DNA of 64,000 bases from the NCBI GenBank assembly GCA_002104935.1, contig MCGT01000001.1:806001-870000 (forward strand), given 5' to 3'. This DNA comes from Hesseltinella vesiculosa (lineage: Eukaryota; Mucoromycota; Mucoromycetes; Mucorales; Cunninghamellaceae). Position 1 is the stretch's first letter; each line of letters begins with the position of its first letter. Made by a program: the position numbers and the translations under genes. Positions 50,263 to 60,655 of this stretch are shown here, piece after piece. Under the pieces are notes generated by a model, which saw only the letters and a program-made list of their open reading frames with translations, was not told the origin of the DNA and did not search any database.

Positions 50263-51007
50263 TTACAATAAATAACAGGTGTTGCTGCTATTGAACAATT
50301 CGATCGCGATCATTCCAATGCTTGGGTTTTCCTCCAGGAGTTTCTTGACGTGAGGGCTCCCTGATGACAACCCTGCGAAATCAATAGCAATCAAGCAAAT
50401 GCTGCGTTTTGAGGACTGCAAATATTCCAGCAAATCTAGCATAATTAGAGATTAATAAAGCTTTGTGAAGAGTCCATTTTGTATTTCTCACCTTGTGTGT
50501 TTCCTTTGACGCTGTTTAGCTTGTCGTAAATCACAAACTCGGTATTCAAATCTCTTTCGTGGAAGGGTTCAGATGCACGAAATGAAGGTGACACATACAC
50601 TCTTGTGCACAGAGATCGGCATATAAGATTGTCAACCATGGATTGAAGCAGCCTGATTCTCGTTTGTGAATCATCTTCTGTGGTTGATTTTCGGGCGTAC
50701 CGATAATTTCGTAGCCTTCGGATTTCAAATGCCTAAATATTTTTTGATCAATCTAATCTAAAGGAAATTCAAAACGCAAATATAAAAACAAGAAATTAGA
50801 GAAGATAGGTGATGAAGTGATCTATTTAGGTGTGGGAGGGAGGGAGTTTACCACTTCATCGCTCTCGTCTCCAACATCCCTACCATTAGGAGTCACAGCA
50901 GCTAACCTAATGGGTGTTGTTGTCGACTCCGGCTCCGAAGTGGTATTGTTTTCAGTTTTGATCAAAAAATAGACTTGACAGGCGTTGGCTTGACGCCAAA
51001 AACACAT
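50263..51007 (-). CDS. Small spliced protein with resolvase-like Y-A-R-K-S motif (hypothetical)
   Basis: Three exons, 51007-50852, 50732-50492 and 50435-50263, join with matching phases to 189 residues. Exon 1 ends GRDVGDESDEV. Exon 2 runs AFEIRRLRNYRYARKSTTED, then DSQTRIRLLQSMVDNLICR, VYVSPSFRASEPFHERDL and KLNSVKGNTQ. Exon 3 gives DLLEYLQSSKRSICLIAIDF, then AGLSSGSPHVKKLLEENP. The sequence Y-A-R-K-S-T followed by a Gln/Arg-rich helix recalls the N-terminus of serine recombinases (Y-x-R-V-S-t...Q), and the later hydrophobic strand plus D-F-A-G recalls their fold, but the match is by eye only. Exon 1 overlaps the end of the tyrosine recombinase fragment in another frame, so the true start is unsure. 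A relic of exon 1 lies at ~16.85 kb. Confidence 0.5.
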
Positions 51008-51722
51008 CCGAGGACTTCAGATATGTCTTTTCCCATACACGAGATCCTTGCGACCAATTCCCGTTGTATTTAATCCAGGCTTCGTCTTTCGGGAGTTTTG
51101 CCATGGCTGAGGATGACGCAGCTCGTGGGGAGTGAGCTTTGAATTTTGATGTGTTCACTCCAGCTTGTTCTAGCACCCTCTTGATCCTGTTTGCAACAGA
51201 GGCAGCCCCCATTGATCTTATTGGCAATCCATTATTGATTCCCAGGAATCCCATAAAAAGACGTCGGTCCTCCGGTACGTTTCTTCTTGCTTCAGTAGAT
51301 CTTTCAAGGAAACATTCCAGTGTAGCGACCGGGTTAAGCAGTGGATGGTCCACACTGCCAAAATGGGCAAACTTGTATTTTGCTTCCTTTGGTTCCCTCG
51401 CTAGGACATGGACGCCTAGGGTCTTGTTTCCTTCTTTTACTACGCATATGTCTTTGAATAGTAAATTCCCTATGTCGGAGCCCGGGCGCCAAAATGTTGC
51501 AATAGATAAGAGTATCATGGCCTTGTCCTGTAGGCGAGATATATCCATCTCTTCATCGACACCCCATTCCATGAGCAGCTTAAGAATCGGAGTTAGAGAA
51601 TAAACTTGTCCTTTTGTAGCCCAGTTCTTGGGGATGGGTGTTCCAGCTTTGCTTGTGCGTTCCGTGAACAAGTCCATCCAACTCTTACGTGATGAGTCCC
51701 GTCTCTTCTTACCCGCTACCCT
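50952..51722 (-). mobile_element. DIRS-type tyrosine recombinase fragment
   Basis: An open frame from about 51722, right after a TTTTTAG, to 50952. Catalytic landmarks of tyrosine recombinases are visible: first Arg in TFWRPGSDIGNLLF, the HxxR pair in FKAHSPRAASSSAMA, and the nucleophile tyrosine in NWSQGSRVWEKTYLK. The order and the 'aHSPRaA ... gnWs ... Y' wording fit DIRS-like retrotransposons, whose recombinase integrates circular cDNA. The partner reverse transcriptase/RNase H is not present, so this is a fragment of a longer element. It abuts a LINE fragment on the same strand at ~51.73 kb, suggesting nested insertion. Confidence 0.7.
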
Positions 51723-51729
51723 CTAAAAA

Positions 51730-52721
51730 TATCTCTCGCTACCTTTTTGCCTTGACCTCTTACATAGTTACGTCACTGCCAAATAAGATGCACTTGATCT
51801 CCTCCCACACTGCAGAAGGGGCGTCGCAGGGATGGTGGGCGAGGAACTGATCAATGTTGGAGTAAAGGTGTTGGACAAACTCTGGGATAGACGCAAGGTG
51901 GAGATTTGCGCGCCAACACGAGATGGGGCCACGAGAGGAGCCTAATCGCCGTAAATATTGAAGGAGCGCATGGTCTATCCATTCAGAGGGGAAATGGATT
52001 ACCCGGGGGTGACAAATGTCGGTAGAGATACTGTATCAGGTGAGCAATACATGAAGTCAATGACTGAACGTGAGCCGTTGGCGGAGTGAGTAAAGGTGGG
52101 GATGCCTTGGAGGCTGGGGTCGGAAGACAACGCGTCATCAAAGGATCGATGTAGAGCACTGTGCCAGTCAGCACCGTCGGGCTTAGGAGTTTGGTTGAAG
52201 TCTCCGATTAGCAAAGTGCGAGTTTGAGTGGACAGAGTGGTCGGGTGTATGAAATCAGACAAGTGTAGGAAGAACCGTTGCCGGGCACTATGGGCTGCGG
52301 GAGCGTAAATGATCAGTAGGTTGAAAGGAGGGAAGGTATTCTGGGAGTGTTGAATGGCGGTGGAGATGACTCGCTGATTAAGGTCGTCAGGGGTTTCGTG
52401 GTTGGTGACAGTGAGGTTGGGATCAAAACTTATGAGGCCGCAATGGTTCGTCCATATGGATGAGGAGCATTGAAATTGCATGTTCAGGGACTCTTGATGT
52501 GCTAGGGTCGTGACATGAGACTCTTGAACAGCAAGAAGGGACAACGACAATGACTGGAGGTGTCGAATAAAAAGGGGTTGGTCGTTGGGGGTTAGGCTCT
52601 TGATGAGGCTACGGCAGTTCAAGGAACCAAAAGAAAGAGAGTGGGGGTGGGGGGGTGACATAAAAGGAGTAGGAAGGAGGAAAGGGAAGTAAGGGTAAGA
52701 GAGAGAAGAGGGAAGAAACAA
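51730..52721 (-). mobile_element. Non-LTR retrotransposon (LINE) endonuclease domain, broken
   Basis: The minus-strand frame 52721-51999 reads like an apurinic/apyrimidinic-type endonuclease of LINE ORF2: FGSLNCRSLIKSL at the start, LLAVQESHVTTL with the catalytic Glu, LLIIYAPAAHSARQRFFLHL, LLIGDFNQTP with the GDFN motif, and GSRSVIDFMYCSPD. It stops at TFVTPG; the expected continuation (HPRVIHFPSEWIDHALLQYL), with the terminal D-H pair, lies in another frame just downstream (52000-51760). A frameshift therefore breaks it. Reverse transcriptase is missing. Upstream, 52.66-52.80 kb is almost pure purine on the plus strand. Confidence 0.75.
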
Positions 52722-53116
52722 AAAAGGAAAGGAAAAGGGAAGAGAGAAAAAGAGGAAGAGAAAAGAAAAGAAGAAAAAAAAGGAAAAGGGAACTACGCTA
52801 CGCGAAGACGAAGGAAAGGATTGACTAGGAAGGGATTACCTTCTAGGCGTTGGTGATGCCGGATGGGAATCCATGAAAAAGGTGTTTTTCAAAACGTTTT
52901 TTTTTTTCTTGAATTTGGATGGTCAAATTCAGCTTCCGCACAGACGCACGCATTAGGGAGAGTTCAGCCTTCACCTATGAAAACTGATCCAATAATCCAG
53001 GGCCCAAAACCTCAAGCCCAGCCATTTCCAAACAGTCCGAAGGTCCAGAATTCTTCTTTAGAACCAAAGTCCAGCCTATTCCAAAGCAACCCAAATATCC
53101 AAGTCCCGATTGGATA

Positions 53117-53368
53117 ATGAAGTGTCAATGCCATGGACGCCCTGATCAACTGCACTTCACAAAGGTGATTCAATTTGCCCAAGCGATCATCTACTTTTCT
53201 GATGACCACTTGCATTGCGTGGATTTAAAAATGGTTTCGTGCGCAATTCTCTCTTGCGCACATGAAAAGGATTTAGCATTTCGCCCGCTTGGCCCACACG
53301 CCAAAACGGTTTACTCGTACCTTGCAGAAAAACCTGGCAGGCGGCAAAGGATGGCCAAAATCCGGTAA
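53117..53368 (+). CDS. Hypothetical short frame next to repeat debris
   Basis: 83 codons starting MKCQCHGRPDQLHFTKVIQF. The upstream segment (52.9-53.1 kb) resembles sequence beside repeat copy A: 'ccaaagcaa(c/t)cca...tccaa' precedes both (16.07 and 53.08 kb). It may therefore be part of an old repeat, not a gene. No family recognised. Confidence 0.2.
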   Translation: MKCQCHGRPDQLHFTKVIQFAQAIIYFSDDHLHCVDLKMVSCAILSCAHEKDLAFRPLGPHAKTVYSYLAEKPGRRQRMAKIR

Positions 53369-53786
53369 AGTAATGCTAGAGCAGAGCGCTGCCTCGAAGA
53401 AAATGAAGCCATTGCCATTCCCTGCATAGAAAAAAAAAAAGCGTTGAACAGTTCTTTTTTTTTTCCGAAGTCAACCGAACATTCTCTCAACTTGTTATGA
53501 CTATCAGGATGCCATGACTCCCATTTGAAGCTATTCAATGTAGTTGGAGAGAAAATACCCTCGAGATCATCCCGAAACAAAGCCTACGCAGGTTGCCTGC
53601 TCTTTTTTTTTTTTTCTGGAAAATCTGGGATCAAGGGGCTCCAGAGAAGGTCGAGGGGGGTTTTTTTTCTACACTCTTGCCACCACTTTGCATAAACAAT
53701 TTCCAGGATTATCGGAATAATTTCAACAATGAATGCAAATTCTTTTTCGTTTTTAGTTTCGTTCTTGATCTCTCCCCAGCGTCATT

Positions 53787-55378
53787 ATGTATAGAACGCT
53801 GCTGCTGCTTTCGGTATTATTTCTGACCCAGTTACTTCATGCCATTCCGTTCAGCCCAAGAAAAAGACTAGATTACGGATCAAGAAGATCCAACATGCCG
53901 CCACTGATCGAAGCCCGCTTGCAGGCTGCAAGATCGGATGCCAGCGTTGTCCATATCCCAGAGCGCAAGCTAGTGACTTCGGCTAAAAGTCATTCGTCCG
54001 ACAAAGAAGGGAAAAACACAATACCAGCCTCCTACGCCGTTGTTAACTACGCTGAGAAAATGGAGCCAGTGCTAGGCATTTCTCAAGTGAGCCATGCTGG
54101 CGTCAGTGAGCTCACACACCATGCTAATTTGGCCGCTGCAGCATATTGTCCTCAAATCATGACATCTCCCAAATATCCTGAAGCTTTAGGAAGCGTGGTA
54201 GCCGCATTTAATTCGTCCTCCCCACATAATGCCACTGCATTCGTCAGCGTGTCGGATGAAAACATGGCTATCTACGTTGCATTTGCAGGTATGCCTTTGC
54301 GTTAAATACAAGGAGGGCGACTCATTCCTTTGTGTTTGCCAGGATCTGTTGGACCGCGAGATTTTATCGACGTGAGTGAGAGTGCTACTGATAAAAGAAA
54401 GAAAAAAATCGGCTCTATGATACCTATGAGATTTATTTTCACTCTGTCATCATGGTGGTGTTCAGCATTCGAGCTATAACATGACGTCTTACACACCTGT
54501 TGACAATGCCCATGTGAATTCTGTAAGAAATCATGCGCAAGTCCCCTGTCAGCCACGTCCTCACCCACCATTCATTAGCAAATTTATGACGCTTATTTAT
54601 CCATCGAGGAAAAGCTCATCATGACTCTGGCAGACCTTATTCCAAAAAAGGATGGATATCAGATCAAAACCGTTGGGTAAAAAAAAAAAAAAAAAAAAAG
54701 GACGTTTATTTTTGACTTGTCATATGATAGTCATTCCATGGGGGGAGCATTGGCTACGTTTGCAGCTTTGGACATATATCAACGATTCCAAGGCGCCAAT
54801 AGCACTGATATTTTTATCTACTCTTACGGTAAAATCCATCACGTTGACTTGATATAATTGAGGTCGCTCCAGCTGCTCTCTTTTATCTATTTAGGCGAGC
54901 CAAGAGTAGGTGATCTCGCGTTTGCAAAGTATGCTAATGCCACCAACATTTCAAAGTACCGCGTGGTTAATTGGGCAGATGGTACACCTCAGTGAGCTTT
55001 GGAGCAGCTAGCATTGATTTTACTTCATCCTTTTGACATAGCCGTGCCGCATATGCCAAATTTAGATAACAACGGCACCTTTGTTCATTTTGGTTTAGAG
55101 ATGCTCATTGGGAACGCTATACCTCAATTGACTTGTATGCAAAGAAACTTTCTAATCCAGAAATTGCCGCTCTTTCTTACTTTTATTAATTTAGGGCAAT
55201 GCGATACAGACCAACTCGAATCCGAATACTGCTCAAATCTTTTACCCGATTATGACATCTCATACAACTTTCGGTATGATAGAAAAAAAAAAAGCTTGCT
55301 GGAAGAAGCGAAGAGTGCTCATGCTTTTTTATTTTCAAACCCAGGTATTATGATGCATCCATGGGTGAATGTCCGTGA
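53787..55378 (+). CDS. Secreted class 3 lipase (Rhizomucor/Rhizopus type), copy 1
   Basis: Nine exons (53787-54288, 54343-54371, 54466-54522, 54579-54676, 54731-54828, 54895-54981, 55042-55134, 55195-55273, 55345-55378) join in frame. A signal peptide (MYRTLLLLSVLFLTQLLHA) precedes a pro-region with basic residues. The mature part has SELTHHANLAAAAYCPQIM and SYTPVDNAHVNS, the nucleophile elbow GHSMGGALATFAALD (usually GHSLGG), YSYGEPRVGDLAFAKY with the acid region, the histidine segment AVPHMPNLD, and a C-terminal cysteine cluster (ESEYCSNLLPDYD ... GECP). Triacylglycerol hydrolysis outside the cell is the family role. The exon structure nearly matches copy 2 at 59.2 kb. The exon 7/8 junction (LT|W) is inferred from phase. 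Confidence 0.93.
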
Positions 55379-55394
55379 ATCCACACATCCACAT

Positions 55395-55413
55395 ACACAC
55401 ACACACACACACA
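55395..55413 (+). repeat. (AC)n microsatellite
   Basis: A run of AC dinucleotides just after the stop of lipase copy 1, followed by an A-rich stretch. Simple sequence only. Confidence 0.9.
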
Positions 55414-55920
55414 AAAAAATAAAAATTCTAGCAGCAGTTTGCTTCCAGCTGGGTCCATTCAAACGCAGTTTTTTTTTTTTTTTTCCATTCTGGAGTGAGC
55501 TAGCAGGTAATTAGTAGGAGCGCGTATCAGGTTGAACCCGGAAAATCACGTTGAGCATTAGGTTGTCCTGGAAACCGTTATAAACTTGGTCCAATACACA
55601 ATAAGGTACGCTGTGGTAGAACCTCATGGTAAGGTAGAATAGGACAGGGTATAAAAATTGCACTGGACGCACCGCCCTTTCCTCTTCTCTTTTTGTCTTT
55701 TTTATATTTTTTTTTTAAATTTTTCTTCTTCCATCGTCCTCTTTCATCGTTGAATGCAAGGTTTCGCCTGCAAATGGCAAAAAGGGGTTTAGCTTGTACT
55801 TTGTTTAACAGATGAAGCTAACCTTTTATTTTTAACTTCTGGTGTCACACTCGTCGCAGTCGATCGTATTAAAAAACGAACGTCGCACTCTTTTGCTATT
55901 TTGCTTTTGATTATGTACCA

Positions 55921-57918
55921 ATGACGGCGTCAGATGACTCACCTGCATTTATCTTGACATTACCATGGGAAATCGTTTACAAGATTGTCGATTACATTCA
56001 TCTCGATGATCTCTTGACCTTGCGTCTCGTCTGCCAACACTGGGACGTAATGGTATGTTCGATGGTATTCAAATCCTTGACACTTATCAGTGATTTCAGC
56101 TATCACATGGATCCTTGGCAGGTCCGGATCAACTATCTTGAAAATACTCTACATCCTTCAAGATCGATTGGCACTAATGTACAAGAAATCCGCGTAGAGA
56201 CCAACTGCGTAACTATGGACGAGCTCTATCTCCTGGTTCAAAAGTGTAGCAATGCTTCAACTCTGGTGGTGCCGTTCTTGACCTTGCGACAATGGAATTT
56301 ATGGCTCCTGAACGATACGGAATGGACGAAGAAGAAAATGAAACGAAAACACCGAATGCGAATCGATGACCTGCCCGCCGCTCCGGAGCTCTTGCAGCTA
56401 TTTGACCGCCTGTTTCTCGAAACGTCACTGACCACGCTCTCCATTCCAAACATGATGAACGGCGACATCTTTGAAAACGGCATCCTTCACCACTTGTCTG
56501 GGCTGCAGCACCTCGACCTTGGACATTTTATTTGCCAACCATACCTCAAGTCTACATTTCACCTCAGTCTTCTGGCTTCTCTCTGCGATACTTGCCCGCT
56601 GCTGGAGTCCCTTGTCTGCGGCCTGTCAAGTGCAGTTGGTGACAGTGTAGATCTAAAGCAAATCATAGACAATCCACCATTTGTCTGGCTCAACATGAAG
56701 CGATTGGACATCCACGTGCTTAGCTCCACTCTCCATGACGACCCCAGCTGCCCAATAGATCATACAAAAATGATCGCCTACCTTTCGTTGACGATGCCTC
56801 AGTTGTCCTCGTTAAAATATGTTTGCTGCAACAAACGGTATGGAAACTTCAAAGATCCCGAGCAAGAATTGGCCATGCTTGAGCAGCAGTTTGGGACACT
56901 GGAGACTTGGAAAATCCGCTTTGAATCATTGACCGAGCTTCACCTGGCAGGCTTGGAGGTCAACCCCTATGTGGCTCGTCTCATCTTTGTCCGGACCATT
57001 ACCTCGCTTCACATTGAGAACTGCGCTTGGGGATCATTTTTACCCAAACGAAATCACCCAACCGCTTCCTGGTGGAACAGTCACCTTGCCACTATGCCAA
57101 ATCTAGTGACGCTTGCCCTTGCTCCTTCCCAATCAGTTAATCAACATCGTGGCTCTTTTATCAGCGGCAGCTTTTGCATCCAGCAGATCCTCGACACTCT
57201 GCCTCGCCTTGAATCTCTGAGGCTGGAAAGCACAGGGATCGATTGGCTGGGGCCTCAAGAAAAAAACCTATCGGCCTCGGACCTGATTAGGATGCTCGTT
57301 GTTTCGCCAGAATCTTGTGGGCCGGCACATCCTTTGGTCTCCTTGAACCTCTCTGGCGTAACCTGCAGGGGCACTCGCCTGTTTGAATATCTCTCTGCCA
57401 GGTGCCCAAAGTTTGAATCGCTTACACTCTGGGCCGTAGTAATTGTGAACAGCACTGGACGTCGGCCCATGGCATTTCACACTCTCTTGCCTTCCCCATC
57501 CAATGATGTCGAGGATGCCAGTCAGCCTTCTCCCAGCAATGGAAGCATCAATTTATACGACCGCTTGTCTGCCTTGCACCAGATACACATCACCTGGCTA
57601 CCCTTGATCCATAGCAGATTGTCCACACTCGTCATCTGGAGTGGCTACCGACGCCCTGCTCGTGGCGGTACGCAATTCAACGCACGATACACACATTTTA
57701 GTACTTGTGCTGCACCTTCTTTTGCAAAAGATCAAGGTCATACCTTCAAAGGCTACGGCGTCGAGAACTACCACTGGGACAACGTTCACCCCGACATTCC
57801 TGTGCCGATGAGCTTTCCCGTCTTTCTTCAGTTATCTGAACATGATAGCTCCATTGGTGTGCTATGCAAACAGATGCGTTGCGACCCTCTCTTCTATGGG
57901 TACCCTCTACCTAGCTGA
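55921..57918 (+). CDS. F-box protein with leucine-rich repeats, copy 1
   Basis: A single-exon frame of 665 residues. The N-terminal F-box reads ILTLPWEIVYKIVDYIHLDD, LLTLRLVCQHWDVMVCSMVF, which would bind Skp1 in an SCF ubiquitin ligase. The rest contains degenerate leucine-rich repeats (LTTLSIPNMMNGDIFENG; LSGLQHLDLGHF; LPRLESLRLESTGIDWLG; PLVSLNLSGVTCRGTRLFEY), expected to recruit a substrate. Absence of introns is unusual beside its heavily split neighbours. A TATA-like GTATAAAAAT lies at about 55650, and AATAAA follows the stop at 57927. It has a paralogue at 63.4 kb in the same orientation. Substrate unknown. Confidence 0.85.
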   Translation: MTASDDSPAFILTLPWEIVYKIVDYIHLDDLLTLRLVCQHWDVMVCSMVFKSLTLISDFSYHMDPWQVRINYLENTLHPSRSIGTNVQEIRVETNCVTMDELYLLVQKCSNASTLVVPFLTLRQWNLWLLNDTEWTKKKMKRKHRMRIDDLPAAPELLQLFDRLFLETSLTTLSIPNMMNGDIFENGILHHLSGLQHLDLGHFICQPYLKSTFHLSLLASLCDTCPLLESLVCGLSSAVGDSVDLKQIIDNPPFVWLNMKRLDIHVLSSTLHDDPSCPIDHTKMIAYLSLTMPQLSSLKYVCCNKRYGNFKDPEQELAMLEQQFGTLETWKIRFESLTELHLAGLEVNPYVARLIFVRTITSLHIENCAWGSFLPKRNHPTASWWNSHLATMPNLVTLALAPSQSVNQHRGSFISGSFCIQQILDTLPRLESLRLESTGIDWLGPQEKNLSASDLIRMLVVSPESCGPAHPLVSLNLSGVTCRGTRLFEYLSARCPKFESLTLWAVVIVNSTGRRPMAFHTLLPSPSNDVEDASQPSPSNGSINLYDRLSALHQIHITWLPLIHSRLSTLVIWSGYRRPARGGTQFNARYTHFSTCAAPSFAKDQGHTFKGYGVENYHWDNVHPDIPVPMSFPVFLQLSEHDSSIGVLCKQMRCDPLFYGYPLPS

Positions 57919-58318
57919 TATTGTAAAATAAACGCTCATGCTAATATTCGTGCATGAGACCGTTCGTTGCAACATACTCTGGTCATACAAGCCAAATATA
58001 AAGGAACGTCTGAAAAAAAAAATTACGGACCAGGCATCCTTCAAGCCCGGAGCCCGGTCGGTCTTGAGACAAGGCCTGTTGAGGAGGACGACCGGATGTC
58101 ATGGGCAGGGAGGCTCGTTCGTTGTAGCGAGGGAAAGGAGATGTGCCATCGAATCAGTCGGCTGCGTTGGGGGGGGGGGGTGCAAGGGATAATAAGGCTG
58201 ATGTCGTTGGAACGCGTTGGTGGGCTGCCGAATCCATCTCACTCTGAATATGGCTCTTTGACAATGGATTTCGGTAGGACTTGTGTACCTGAATGTGATT
58301 TATCCTGGACACTGGTAG
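57919..58318. other. Spacer with G12 run
   Basis: 3' flank of the F-box gene; a run of 12 G occurs at 58169-58180. No gene recognised. Confidence 0.4.
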
Positions 58319-58975
58319 ATGTATGGTATGCTAAGTATTCTCCTTGGATATACATTTGGCAGTCTTGTCTCCAACAATCACGGTTGTTTCTTTACATCCT
58401 GTGGCAAGCAATCCATGCAAAAAAAAAAAAAAAATAACAACGGGTCAAGGTCACCACCGTTCCTCTCCGACCCTTCCGCCATATTCAAAGTCGTCTCATC
58501 GGTTGCTTTCGTCACCAATGAAGAAACGCCCATTATCACTCCAACAAAACACGCAAAAACAGCACGGGAAGAGCTTGGAACGACTGCGGATCATCACAAA
58601 GCCATATCCATGCCACCCACTGTCACTTCGAACGTTTCCACCTTCACCCCAGGATCCGCCATCGCCGCCGATTCACCTCGCTCACCAGCAGACGATCTAT
58701 TGCAGTACGCATTTCTTTCAAATGTGAAAATCGCGGAGCACTGTGGCATATGGATTGCAACGCGGCACGCACCATCCTCTCAAACGCAACACATGTCATC
58801 CAATTTGGGTGCGGCCCCTCCATCCTTACTAGACCCATTGCCGATCCGCAAGAACCCACTTCTCTCAGACAGATTGACACCTGACATGTGCATCAATACA
58901 CATTTAGTGACGCCGAGTTTGTCTTTTATAAATAAAGAAATTGGCTGTTCAACAATTACTTATTTTTTTCACTAG
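58319..58975 (+). CDS. Possible hypothetical protein exon (Ser/Pro/Thr-rich)
   Basis: An open frame whose part after ~58440 has a coding-like composition (FKVVSSVAFVTNEETPIITP; STFTPGSAIAADSPRSPADD; EHCGIWIATRHAPSSQTQHM). It is preceded by an A run, and no clear start or family is seen. It could be an exon of an unrecognised gene or chance. Confidence 0.2.
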   Translation: MYGMLSILLGYTFGSLVSNNHGCFFTSCGKQSMQKKKKNNNGSRSPPFLSDPSAIFKVVSSVAFVTNEETPIITPTKHAKTAREELGTTADHHKAISMPPTVTSNVSTFTPGSAIAADSPRSPADDLLQYAFLSNVKIAEHCGIWIATRHAPSSQTQHMSSNLGAAPPSLLDPLPIRKNPLLSDRLTPDMCINTHLVTPSLSFINKEIGCSTITYFFH

Positions 58976-59175
58976 AAAGCGGGAATCGTAAAAAAAAAAA
59001 AAAAACAGGGAATGTAGCAGGGCAGTATTTTAAGACCCATTGATGGCGATGCAGAAAATTAGAATGTGCCATTCGTAAATTTATTTTTATCATAGCAGTT
59101 GCACGTTTTTTTTATTGCACCGCTTTCTCGTCGCCAGCTTTTATTCTCCATTCTTTTTCACTCGCTACAAATTTC

Positions 59176-60655
59176 ATGTTGATCAAATCTGTTGCCTTGA
59201 TCACAGGTCTAATGGCTCTCAGTGCCAAGGCTGCCAACAGGGACAACTTTCCGCCGTTGATCCCTAGCCGATGTGAAGCAAGTTCAGACTTGGTATTCTA
59301 TCCCTACACCTTGGAAAACGACATTTCTCGACTCAACGGTGTTGCAACTTCAAATGGGGATACTACCATTGACGGGTTCACAATTGACTATGACATCCCC
59401 ATCAATAAGACCACTATTACCGAGGCTGACGGTGTATACCAGGCTACCCCCGATCAAATCAGCAGAGTGAACATGCGCTCCAAATTAGCCGCATTAGCCT
59501 ATTGCCCAAGCATCTCCCACAAAGGCAGATGGGATTGTTCAAACTGCGTCGAATATGTACCTGACGGTGTTGTCAATGCGACATTTGTTTCTCAAGACCA
59601 AGATATCCTTGGCTATGCTCTGGTCAGCGACACCATGGAGACTATCTTTTTGGTGTTTGGTGGTAAACTGAAAAAAAAAAAAATCACTTGACTCAGACAC
59701 CCTCTTAGGCACTTTTGAAACGGCCGATGGCGAGCCAGTAAGCCCGTTTTAATCTAGCTTCACCCATAATTCTCATCACCCCTTCCTCTTTATTATTATT
59801 ATTGCTAGAGAATCGATTTTAATGCGACCTCTTATACGCCTGTCGAGTATACCAATGTGAACAAGGCACGCCATGCAATGCCTTTATTTTTCGATAATGA
59901 CTAATCTGCATATCAATTCTGTAGGATCTTTATGAATTGTATTCGCAAACCCAAGAAGATGTCATTTTCACCATTCAAGATCTCATTGAAGACTACCCTG
60001 ATTACAATGTCGATATCATAGGGTAATGAAATCTCCGCTTCATTTTTTTTTTTAGCAAGCGCTTACCTATTTATTTCAGTCACTCCCTGGGTGGTGCCCA
60101 AGCCGAGTTTGCCACGTTAGATGCTTACCAGCGATTGGAGCAATTGACATCATCCAACCTGTTCCTCACGACTTTTGGTAATGGCATTAAATAGGAAATA
60201 GACGGGTTTTTTTCTGACTTGTGTAATTTTAGGAGAGCCACGTGTTGGAGATAAGGAATATGCTTCGTATGTGGCTGCCACTGAAATCGAAAAGATCCGC
60301 GTTGTCAACGGCCGTGATTGTAAGTATACCAGTTAAAAGACATGAAAATGATTGAGCACGACTCTTTTATCATCATCCCTTGTAGTGGTAGCTCATCTGG
60401 CTCCCATGGATCTTGACTTCGTACACGGCGGCTCCCTTGAATATTGGGTCATCGACAACGAAACCGACTTTGTTCGTAAGTGATTTTATTTTTAAATCTC
60501 CATAGGGACCACTGTCTCACAATGATACATCTCAACTAGAAATCTGTGAGAACAAACTGGAATCCAATGAGTGCTCAAATAGTATTGTACCATTTCTCAA
60601 TTACGATGATAATATGGGCTATCCCGGCTTGTCTTCAGATGTCGTCTGTGCTTGA
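59176..60655 (+). CDS. Secreted class 3 lipase (Rhizomucor/Rhizopus type), copy 2
   Basis: Eight exons (59176-59662, 59709-59737, 59809-59865, 59925-60022, 60080-60177, 60233-60319, 60386-60475, 60540-60655) join in frame. A signal peptide (MLIKSVALITGLMALSAKAA) is followed by a pro-region, MRSKLAALAYCPSISHKG with CSNCVEYVPDG, SYTPVEYTNVNK, the nucleophile elbow GHSLGGAQAEFATLDAYQRL, TTFGEPRVGDKEYASYV, LVAHLAPMDLDFVHGGSLEY with the histidine and the EYW motif, and a C-terminal NECSNSIVPFLNYDDN ending SDVVCA. All triad regions are present, so it should be active. The intron after VNK begins GC rather than GT (59866). Paralogue of the lipase at 53.8 kb; likely extracellular triacylglycerol hydrolysis. 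Confidence 0.95.

Noticed and set aside
58169..58180. Run of 12 G as a possible G-quadruplex
   Set aside because: A single homopolymer, prone to sequencing error, without flanking G tracts or a gene context.
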